DNA from: Nelumbo lutea
Taxonomy: Eukaryota; Streptophyta; Magnoliopsida; Proteales; Nelumbonaceae
Direction of reading: 5' to 3'
Assembly (NCBI GenBank): GCA_022828595.1
Contig: JAKGHH010000004.1
Location: forward strand, 55,206,422-55,270,421
Length of the DNA: 64,000 nt
Notes under the pieces: generated by a model
What the model saw: the letters and a program-made list of their open reading frames with translations, nothing else
What the model was told of the DNA's origin: nothing
The model's database searches: none
Program-made: the position numbers and the translations under genes
Part shown: piece by piece, positions 37,801-49,800 of the stretch
Layout: each line of letters starts with the position of its first letter
Numbering within the stretch: the stretch's first letter is position 1

Positions 37801-40800
37801 CTAATAGATTTTTGCAGTATATTGATGGTGTGTTCATCAAGGATTTGGGAAGATTTTTTGGTCCCTCTTTAACATGTCTTCCATTTTGAATGAGTTTAGA
37901 GATAGCGATCATGATCTTTTAGTAAGGAATTACAGGTGCAGCAATGGAGTCATATGTACTTTGACGTTAAAACCAGAGGGATTGAAGCAACGTCGACACA
38001 CAAGGCCACTATACAACTTCAAACAACGCTGAAAGAGTTCCAATGTTACCCATTTGAGTATGATGTTTATAACATATATACCGACGGTTCTTTCATGAGT
38101 AACCAAACTGCTACGACAGATTTCATTATTGTATCTTCTACTAATAAATTTGTGTCAGCAATTGGACAAAAGATGTTTGGCTAGACAGGCAGCTCATGCA
38201 GAACGATAGGTGATTATTTTTGCTCTGGAACATGCTCAAGTTTCTTAGGAGTAAATTTGTTGTATGCAAGGTTCAAAGTTCCGATACGTATCGGCTGATA
38301 CGTGTCGTATCGGGGGCTTCCCAATACGCCCCTACAGTGGGTGTTTTGGGTCAGACCATGGTTCAGGGGGTAGACAGGCCTTAAAGCAACCCCTCTGAAC
38401 CAGATTGAAAAAAAAAAACTAAAAAATAGGAGAAATGAGCCTCGACAAAGACCAATATGCCCCTACCGGTGTATCGGTCGTATCAATATTTTGAATCTTG
38501 GTTGCATGTACACTTTTGTATATACCAAGGAACATAAATAGTATAACCCATAAGATAGCTAGCAGATCTAGAAATATAGATGATCATAAGCTCGAGTTCA
38601 CTAGTGACCCTCTGCATTGGTTAAGAAATCTACTTTGTACTTTTCCAGATGAGATTTGTAATGCTTCTCTGAGTTGTTAGGTCTTTTGCCATTAAAAAAA
38701 AATGAACTTTTAGTAAGGAGTGATGCTTCTGCTGTGGGGATGTGGATAAAATTGTAGGTTGTAATTTTACTGCAATGTGCTCTTCCAATTCCATGTAAGC
38801 TTTTCCATGACATTAGCACAGTCATCTTTTTCATTTCTCAACCATAATGAAAAAGAAAACAAGTCAGATAAAACCTCAGAGAATAAATTCTAGCCATACA
38901 ACACTGCTACAGTTTTGAGTAATGATTTAGTAAGGAACAAAGCATTAAGATATGCAGTACCTTTACACACTCCAAAATCGTTGCCCGATGCCTCTGAACT
39001 GCTTGAGCATCTACTAGAACAGCTTTCATCAGCATGTTCAATGCAACATACCTGACAATGGATATTTGCACAATACATAATTGATTAATTTGAGACCAAT
39101 TTTTTAAGAGATCTATACAACATTTAGAGAATATAACTGGCAAATTAGGCCATAGGCTTATTAACAGAGTTCTACAACAAAAGAAGGTAACCCATGATTA
39201 CACCAGCAACAAGGGGGAAAACTTAAAATACAATAAATAGAAAGTACCACCTAAATCCTCTGGCGACTATCCAATTAATTCAGAAACAAAATAAGTGCAT
39301 AATTTAATGCTCAATTTCAATAGAAAAGAATGGTGAGTTCAACAAAGTGAAACAAGAAATGTTGTTTTTTTTATCAGCAAAGTAGTTAAGCGAACAAGCT
39401 ATAGAAATACAGAATTACATAAAGCATCAAGAGAGAGTCATTGCCCTACAGAATATTACAATAAAGCCCAAAATAACTGCTGCCTGTAGACCCCCTGTTT
39501 GGCTAATCAGTCAGCCATCCCATTTGCAGTCCTCCCAAACCATGTAAAGGAAGCATTGAGCTCCCTTGCTAGGCTTTCAATCTCCCTTATGGCATGCCTG
39601 TAAATCCAAGGAAGAAGGAACATTATCCCTGCTGGTACTCCAAGAAATCGCCAGTCTAGAATCCCCTTCAATCTCCATGTTTTTTAAATCAGCTTGCTTA
39701 GCAAGTTTTAGCCCCTGTAGTAGTGCTAACAGCTCAGCCTTTAGAGAATCACCCACCCCTGATGGTCCTTGTGAAACAAGAAATGTTGTTCTCAACACAA
39801 ACTACCTTATTTTGGTCACATGGAAGATGCAGTTCCCACCACAAGCCTCTTGGGATCCATGTCCCAACAAATGTTTATGGTTTCAACTGTTGCATTGTGA
39901 AATGCTTAACAAGAGACAAGCTGTTGAGAAAAGGTGATGTAGGATAGGGCAGGGGGCCTACAAAGTACAAATCTAGTGGTGAGCTTTGTGGGATGAAGGG
40001 ACTTTGGTGACAGTAATGATAAAGAACGGGGATGGAGAAGTGAGTAGACAGCTTGTTGTCCACCAAAGAATCAGATAGCAAGAGATTAGAAACAAGGATA
40101 ACTCTTGCTGTTCGAGTAAACAACAAAGAGACAGATCAATTAGAAGAACCAAAAATCACCAAACCAAACTTTATTTCATTAAAGCAACCCTTCTAAATTG
40201 CAATGAAAACGGCTCTATTTATAGGCTCATCATAAGAACTCAGATGCCCCTTCACAGACTCCAATTTGGACTAGGAAACTGATTCAAAAGTCAAAACAAC
40301 TTCCACCACTTCAAAGCTAAGACAACCCCATAGGTAGCCCATGGAAGCACTTAAATAAGGAGTCTAATATTAAACTTTTTTTTTATCATCAAAGGAGACT
40401 TTTATTTGAAATTGGATTTAAAAGTTTTACAACTTTGCGTATGGGACTAGAAGTCCCACACTATAACATATTTCTGTCCCTTTTACAATGCAGCCCAAAA
40501 CAATTGTTGCCTCAAAGCCCCTTGTTTAGCAAGATAATCAGCTAGCCCATTTGCACTCCTTCTAACCCATTTGACTCTAATATTAAACTTTACTAATCTC
40601 ATTAAAACTATCTTAATGTAAAGAAACCAGAAATCACTAAAAGTAGTAAGTTGTGATTTTACTATAAATAGTAGGTACAAAAGTTGCCATGAATAGTAAT
40701 TTTGAGATAACAGATTAACAGTAAATTGCTAGAAAAATTAAAACCCTATTCTTAAGACACCTACAACTAGAAAATAAATTCATAAGTCAAAAAAAAAATG

Positions 40801-43800
40801 TTAATATACCTATCACCCAAAAATTCTGAAATACCAATCAAGAAAATTGAAATTTATGCAGGAATTAGAGAAGTGATTTATTTCTCCAAGGATTCTTTCC
40901 TTGCTCTCGTACCTGCATCAAGAGGGATGGAGATTCAACCCTCTAGCTTTGTATTTTGGTTGTCTACAAGTAAAAACCATGGAGAACATTTGTCTGTATT
41001 TTCCATTTGGTCATGCTTTGTGGAAACAATTATTTTATCTCTTTCACTGAAGTTGCTGCTGTTTGAGATCACTAATGGTTCGTTTGGTTGCTGAGAAAGG
41101 ATGAGATGAGATGGGATGGGATGAGAAAGGATGGGATGAAAAGGGAATTTTTTTTTCTCAACCCTGTCACCTGTGTTTGGTTGCTGAGACCAATTTGTTC
41201 AAGGGAGAAGAAATGAAAGTTATTGGAAGCCGTTTTCTGGAAGAGGCAGGCGCTGGTGGAAGAACGATGGTGGAAGAACGGCGGTGGAAGAACAACACCA
41301 GATCTGGAAGAGGCAGATGCCGGAAGCCATTTTCTAGCAATGATAACCGTTGGACGCAGGAAGCTGGAAGCCGTTTTCTGGAAGAGGTAGATGCCAGAAG
41401 AGGCAAACGCCGGTGGAAGAACGATGCCAGATCTGGAAGAGGTAGACGCCGGAAGCCGTTTTCTGGCAATGAAAACCGTTAGACGCCAGAACCTGGAAGC
41501 CGTTTTCTGGAAGATGCAGACACCAGAAGCTGTTTTCTGATAATGAAAACCGGAGATGGCACCGATGAGTAAACCGTTGGATGGCGTCTGGGAAGAAGAC
41601 TATGCTCAGTTGCCTCCCTCGATGAAATTTTCTCACTCAGCTTCCTTTCTCAGTGGGGTCGCACCTATTTCGTGAGACCCCACATCCCAGAAATTGAGAC
41701 GTGTATTCTCGTCATGTCTCACCCTTTCGCCCAAAACAAGCCTGGGAAAATAGGAATCTGTGAAGAATATTCCTATTTTCCCATCCCAGTAGCATAAACC
41801 AAACAGACTGTAAAGGAGTCTTTGAGCAATGGGAAATCAAGAACCTTAGAAAAAGGGGTAAAAGTAAAACAGTGTGGTCATTCACAATGCTTTTATTCAG
41901 CCCATATGGCAGGAAAGGAATGCTACAGTTTTTGAGAACAAGGCCATCTCAGAATCTGAGTTCCAAAGGAAGGTTATGGCAACTTTGCATATCTGGTTGT
42001 CAGTCCATTAAAGCCTTAGTAGTGTTCGATGTTGTCAGTCCATTACCATACATCTTCAAAGAATTTGTGGTAATAAAAAATTTGTAATAAAAGGTGATAT
42101 ACAAAAGGGACATCAGAGTACCAGACAAGAAGTGTAGCCATCAAAAAGATGCATATGCAATAAAAAAAAAAATCCCAAAATGGCAACATGTACCCACTAT
42201 GAAATTGGCACAGTTCAGAAACAAATCAGATTCAGAGAAGCTTAAAAGAAAAAATAAATAAAGCCAAAAAAACAGGAAGAAGAACAATTCTTCACTGAAT
42301 AATTAAGAGAAAATCAACAGAACCTCCTCTTCTCCTTTTGTAGACTTCTTTTGCACCCTTATGCCTCCTAGGCTCCTACAAGAAAGTTTCCTAATCTAAT
42401 CGAACACTCCTTATCAGAAGTCTACCAAACCTCTTCAAAAAGAAAGTCCTAATTGAAGACAAATTCGGAAATTCCATTATTATGCTAATTTGGTAATTGC
42501 AAATCAAGATAGATACAGAAATCTTACGATGAAGCTATCTTGGTAAATACAAACTGAGATGGATCATTGAAAGCCAACCTAATATACACTAATAAATGTT
42601 TACTCAGTTGGCCTGAATCCCATACTGCATCAACAATTCCATCCTAAATGATTCCACATCTATCTATAACATCTGAAGTGCATTCTAATCCCTAAGAATT
42701 CAACTCAAGACAGAAGAACCAGAACCAAAGAGAAGCCCAACTTTCAGCATATGTGATCCTCTCCACAGGCCTCTTCCAAAACCCTTTTCTTAACGGCATT
42801 AGAGGATCCTACTTCAATCAAGAGCAAAGATGGCCTTAAGGTCACAATAAGCCTAAAAAGAATACCATTTCTACGTGAGATAAAGTCACCAATTCCTCAG
42901 ATCTGCCTATGTTTCTACCATCATTCAGCCTTCACTTGTCATAATAAATGCAATGCCAATTTTTGGCCAGAACTGAAACAAACCACTGCTTATATAGCAA
43001 GCTTAAATTCTACCATCAAACAGGACTGACACCTGGATTTAGGAGCCTCACAAGTCACACCACATTTATACCTGATCTCAAAAAACTCAAAGCCGCACTC
43101 AAAATTTACACAGGTACTGAACAAGTGCAGGTTGGAAATGGTACAGGTTTTGAAAAATCTTAATCACAGGTTGGTCACATTAACAGATTCACTAGACCGA
43201 TTTTGAAAGGTAGTTCACATGTTCCACACATTGATAAAAATTTATTGTTAGTTCGGCAATTTACTATTGATGATGGGTTGTTTTTTGAATTTTAGACATC
43301 TGAAGGATCATATCATGAAGAAAGTTCTGCTCAAGGGGATGAGTGACAAGTTTATACAAGCTGCAACCAGTTCAAGCTGATAAGAAAAAAAAACCAGTTC
43401 CTTGTACATTTGTTGGAGTTCATTCATCCTTGGAATGTGGACTGTGGGGGTGTAAGGGAGAGTAGTATCCTGATCTTTGACATGAAAAGTGCATCTGTTG
43501 AGTCTCTAATTGGGAGAATAGAGAGAAAGAAAAATAGACGGAATCTCATGCTCAAGGATTTTCAGGGTTGCTCTTTTAATATGAGACTCCAATTTAGACC
43601 CTAAACTCCTCAACACAGAGAACTACCTCATTTGTGGACAAAGCCAAGATTGAAGAATTATCAGAATACCAGCAAGTACAGACATATCTTTTCATACAGT
43701 TCAGAAGGTTATACTGCAAACTGGATAAGAAGAATACATTGTAGAGAGTCTGATAATGGCATATTCATATAAATCTATTATTACTTTTTCACAAACAAAA

Positions 43801-46800
43801 CAATGAAGAGATGTCTTTGAAAAGATACTGCAACAAAAAGTCATTATTGTATAAAATATTGAAGACAATATTGTAACTTTTATTTGTCAATGAAGGAAAG
43901 TTAAAGGACATGAGCACAAAAATATATAGGATGAGCAGTAGCAAAAGATAACTAACCTTATGTTATTGTCACGGTTTGACAGGAATCTTCCCAAAATATT
44001 AATGGCAAGTACGCGTAAGCCACTATTTTCTTCAATGCTCATTATAGTTTCAACACATTCATAAAGAATTGCATTCCCTGCATTTTTGTTTGACTCGGTT
44101 TTTGTTGCAACCTATAAAAAGAACACATTACAAAACAATGCAATTTAGAAAGTAAAAGGCATCTATTAATGCAAAGCACTTTCTGTTTATGTTTTGAACA
44201 TTAACAAGTACTGTTACTCATGAATGAAAAGAGAATAAACAATAAACAGCCACTTTAGAATAACCTTAAGAGTTGCACATTGAGTGAAGACACTAAAACT
44301 TTTCTCAGGATTTTGCAGTGGAGGATTTTTTTCAGGAACTGGGGGCAATATCTGGCTCTTTCCTCTAGGAAACAAAAAAATCCTTGAGATTTGGTTACCC
44401 CCAAGTGGTGGTTGGATGAAATTTAACTTTGATGGCAGCAGCATGGAGAATGTATCCCTCAGGGTCAGTCTTGAGTCCCAACCATTAGGGTGAGAACATG
44501 AATCTACTTTTGATTACAAAGTGACACAACTTGTGTAAGTTGATGGGGTACCTCCAAAGCCACTTTTTTAGAAAGGGTAACAGAGATTTCCTTAATAAAG
44601 AAGACTACATGAGAAGATGTAAAAAAAGGAAAACAGAAGCAAACACAGATAATAAAGGAAGATTGTTATTGCTGTACAAACGATCCCTACAAATTTAGAT
44701 AAACCATCAGCTAAAGCATTCAGCTCCCCAGGAACCCAAACCAGACTTGCAAACATGTTACCCCATAATGATGTGTTTCTAATTCTCAAAGTCAATCTCC
44801 CCAATCCAAGACTACCTTCATCCTTTTTTTTTTCACATTATATCCCAACTGATTAAGTGATCTCTCTTTGATTCACTAATTCTCATAAGAAGTTATTCAT
44901 AGTTCTGTCAAGATCTTGACCACAACAATTCTCACCAATAACAAGATGAATTAAGGAGTCTGTTTTTTTCAATCCATAAAATTTACATTTTATTGTTTTT
45001 TCTTTTTTTGAAAAAAAAAGTAAGGTAATTGTATTAATTGTGTTGAGTGGGGCCACCAATTTGTGTTGTTGAATGGGCCGATTTGTGTTTAGTTTATTTT
45101 CTTTTAAATTAAGAAGTCGTTGGGCCTTGGGCCCGTTAGTTTTTATTTTTAAAAGGGTTGTAACTATTTAGTTTGAGTTGCCGCCCTACTAAGGGCATAT
45201 TTGTAATATCTCATATTTAAGTTAAATATAAATAGAATGAGGGGCTGGCGGCTAGGGTTATGATACACAATCCTACTTGACCTTCTTCTCCTTTCTTCCC
45301 TTTTCTCTTCCTGTTGTCGAAATCTACAACTTTCTCCTCTTCCTTTCACAAGAAGCTTGATCGAATCAGCAAATAGTGGTTTCTACTTGGTATTAGAGCA
45401 GGTTGAAGGTTATGGAAGTGATTCTCTCATGCAGCCCTAGATCGGCCGACTGCATGGAGATTTAAGAGGCTGATCGAAGCTCTCAAGTAAGCCCAGTTTT
45501 TGGATTTTCTTGATGTATCTGTATGCCCTGTAGCTGGTCTAGGGTTTCTCATCAGAATCAGGAAAAACTGGAGAAAGGGGAAGAGTCATGTTTTTGTTGG
45601 ACTTTCAATTTTGACCTAGGTAGTAGTGCCCTAATTTTTTAGGGTTCCTTGGAGTTTTTTATAAGGGGCGATTCAAGTTCCACGTGGTTTGGCGGTTGCT
45701 TTTTCTCTCTCTTCTCTCATCCCACAGAAAAGGAATCTTTCGTGAGAAGAAAGTCCAGGACACCAAAGGAGTGTCATTGGTTCTAGAAGGTGTTTTGTTT
45801 GTTCTTGCTGCATTTTTTATTTGTTTCTATACCCTTTTGAGAAGCATGGAGGGACACAAAGTTGAATATAAGCCCGGGAATGAAATGGGACCTGTGGGAG
45901 GAGGTGTTGGAGACCCCTTCGAAGCTGGAACCATTACTACAGTTAGGTTGGATGGTACAAACTACTTGGAATGGTCCCAATCTGCAAAGATGGCCATTGG
46001 GGCTCGTGGAAAATTGGGGTCTATTACTGGTGAAGAGGTGAAACCTGAAACTAGCAACTCCCGGTGGGTTCAGGAAAATTATATGGTAATGACATGGTTG
46101 TGTAATTCCATGTTGTCACATATAAGTAAAATTTTTTTATGGGCAAATACTGCTAAGGAGATATGGGATGGGGTTGCAGAAACCTATTCACAAAGGGAGA
46201 ATGTTGCTAGGGCTTATCAACTGAGAAATCAGATTATTGCTACAAGGCAGGGAGATAGATCTGTTGCAGCTTATTTTTCAGTCCTTAAGACCCCGTGGCT
46301 GGAGATCGACCATCTAGAGACTTTTGCTTGGGAAACCACCAAGGATGCAGCTACCTATCAAAGACACTTAGAGAAGTTTAAGGTGTTTGAATTCCTTGCT
46401 GGCCTTAACCCTGAGTATGACATTGCACAACAGCATCTTCTTTCTAGGGTCAGTGTCACTCTCTCCCAAGCATATGCCTTTGTGTCAGGAGAGGAGTGCA
46501 GGAGGGATGTAATGATGAAGAATCTCATTTCTGATCAGTCTGCTATGGTAAGTGTTGTGAAATCTAAACAAAATGGCAATGAAAACAAGAAGGAAGACAA
46601 AAGGGACTTGGTCTGTGACAATTGTAAAAAGCCTAAGCATACAAGAGATACTTGTTGGAAGCTTCACCCACATCTTGTGCCGACCAGATTGAAGAATAAG
46701 AAAGGAAATGCGCACATGGCAGTTACTGGTGACACTCTAGCCCCCCTACTACAGCTGCTTTGGAGCCTATTGCAGCTGCTGCGATAAGGGTCGAGCTTGA

Positions 46801-49800
46801 GAGGTTTGGGTTACTCCTGAATCAGAGGGATACAGCTAGTTCCAGTTCAGCCGCAAGCGGACAACAAGGTACAAGTAGCACAGGTGGAGCTCACTCTACC
46901 TCCTTTGCCCACACAGGTAGTTCACATGTCACTACAAACTATGTTTCTGCTTCAGGTAAGGAGAGATCTCCTTGGAATATAGACTCCCTCAGAGCACATG
47001 ACCCATTGCTCCACTATTTTCTCCTCTTACCAGCTCTGTTCTGGCAGAGATAGGGTCTCCACAGCTGATGGATCCCATGTTCCTATTGCTGGGAAGGGAT
47101 CTGTCAAGATTAATGATTCCATTTGTTTACCCTATGTCCTCCATGTTCCTAGATTGAGCACCAATTTATTATCTATTAGTAATTTGACTAAGAATCTGAA
47201 CTGCTCAGTAATTTTTTCTCCTGGACGCTGTATTTTGCAGGATCTGGATTCAAAGATGACAATTGGGAGTGGTCGTGAAGTGAATGGAATCTACCTCCTG
47301 GATGCTCTTCCTCTTCACCAAAGTAATCAAGTTTGCAGGGACAGTGAGTCAAAAACTGTGGATCAGATTATGCTTTGGCATAATCGTCTGGGTCATTTGT
47401 CTTTTTCTTCTTTGAGTTCTTTGTTTCCAAAACTGTTTGAGTCAGTGAGTCTGTCAAGTTTGAAGTGTGAAGGTTGTGAACTTGGAAAGCATTGTAGACA
47501 CTCTTTTAAACCTAGTAATAAAAGATGTTCTTCTCCTTTTGATGTTATTCATTTGGATGTGTGGGGCCCTTATCATGTTCCCTCTATGGGCGGCTATCGC
47601 TATTTTCTCCTATTTGTGGATGATTTCTCTCGATATTCCTGGATTTACCTAATGAAAACGCGATGAAGTACCGTCCTTGGTGAGGCAATTCCACCAGATG
47701 ATACTAACACAATTTGGAACGAGAATAAAGATGTTCAGATCTGACAATGCTAGGGAATATTTTGAGAGACATCTTGCCTCATATTTGTTGGAGTATGGTG
47801 TTGTCCATCAGAGTAGTTGCTCCTACAGTCCACAGCAGAATGGTGTTGTAGAGAGGAAGAACAGACACATTGTTGAGACGGCAAGAAGCATGATGATCAC
47901 AGCTATAGTTCCAGTTCGTTTTTGGGGTGATGCAGTTCTCACGGCAGTATATCTGATTAACAGGGTGCCTTCTCGTATACTTGGATTCAGCACTCCATTC
48001 AGCCTTCTTTTTCCTCAAGGGGAGATGTTTCATATTCCTCTAAGGGTGTTTGGGTGTGTCTGCTTTGCGCATATCCTTGGTCCTTATTGTTCGAAGTTTG
48101 ATCCCAAGGCAAAGAAATGTGTCTTCCTTGGATATGTAAAGAATCAGAAAGGGTACCGATGCTATGATCCAGTCTCTGGGAACCGGTATGTTACTATGGA
48201 CATTACCTTTTTTGAATCTACGTACTTCTTCTCAAGGAATCCTTCTCAGGGGGAGTGTTTTGGGGAAGTAAGTCAGCAGTCTATCCCTCTCCCAGTTCTA
48301 GTCCCTGTGTCTACTCCTGTGCTTGACCACCACCCGATGTCACCTACCTTGCCACCTCCTTTGCATTCCGTCTCACAGCATTACTCACGGCAGAGACTTC
48401 ATAAGGCGGTTGATTCCACTATAGCAAAACTCACACCACTTCCTGTCGATCCCTTGGAGACTCCAGATTTGGCTGATACGGATTCAGGTATTCCTCTTGA
48501 TCCCACTACTATTGCAGTTCCCATTGGTCCTACTAACACTGTTACAGATAACCTTGATCTCCCTATTGCTCTTAGAAAAGGAAAGAGAAAGTGCATTGCT
48601 CATTGTATTTCACAGTACTTATCCTACAGTGGACTTTCTCCTTCCTACCGTGCTTTTCTCTCTTCTCTTGATTCAGTGTCTATACCCAAGGGTGTTAGTG
48701 AGGCTCTCTCCAAACCTGAGTGGAAGACAGCTATGCAGGAAGAGATGGAGACTTTGATTAAGAATCAGACATGGGAGATTGTGGACCTACCAGAAGGCAA
48801 GGAGACAGTTGAATACAGATGGGTTTACACAGTAAAGTATAAGGCAAATGGAAGTATAGAGAGGTACAAGGCAAGCCTTGTTGCGAAAGGGTACACATAG
48901 ACCTATGGCATTGATTATCTAGAGACATTTGCGCCAGTTGCAAAGATGACCTCTATTCGGATACTCCTTTCTCTTGCTGCCTCATACTCTTGGCCCTTGT
49001 TTCAACTGAATGTGAAGAATGCTTTCCTAAATGGGGATCTGCAAGAAGAGGTGTATATGGATCTTCCAGCTGGTTTTTATGATTATGCTGAAAAGGGAAA
49101 GGTATGCAAGCTGAAGAAGTCACTATATGGCTTGAAACAATCTCCCAGAGCATGGTTTGACAAATTTAGAAAGGCCATGATTGTTTTTGGCTACACTCAA
49201 ACTCAATCTGATCACACCTTGTTTGTGAAGCGCAGGGGATCTTTGGTGTCAATCCTAATTGTTTATGTGGATGATATTGTTGTCACTAGGAATGATCTGA
49301 GTGAGATTGATAGTCTGAAGAGGAACCTGCATAAGGAATTTGAGATTAAGGATCTTGGAGAACTGAGATACTTCTTAGGCATCGAACTTGCAAGATCAAA
49401 ACATGGAATTTTTATCTCTCAAAGGAAGTATGTCTTGGACCTTCTCCAAGAGACAGGGAAGCTTGGAACGAAGGCAGCTAGCACCCCCATTGACCATAAC
49501 CATAAAATCAGTGCATCAGAAGGTGAACCAGTAAAGGACTTTGGGAGATACCAAAGACTTGTGGGTCGGCTACTATACTTGTGTATGACAAGACCGAACA
49601 TCTCCTATGCAATAAGTGTAGTGAGTCAATACATGCATGCTCCACGAGACCAGCACTGGAAGGCAGTTGACAGGATCCTTGCTTATTTGAAGGGACATCC
49701 AGGCAAAGGCATACTGTTTACTAATCATGGGCAGTTGAAGCTAGAGGCATATACAGATGCAGATTGGGCAGGATGCCTTGATGACAGAAGATCAACTTCA

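Noticed and set aside
41111..41636. Overlapping 100-120 codon frames on both strands
   Set aside because: They come from the GGAAGCCGTTTTCTGG minisatellite, are repetitive, and match no family.
45164..45349. 61-codon frame repeated at 50350-50535
   Set aside because: Both copies lie at the same place in the two Copia LTRs. They are a by-product of the LTR repeat, not a gene.
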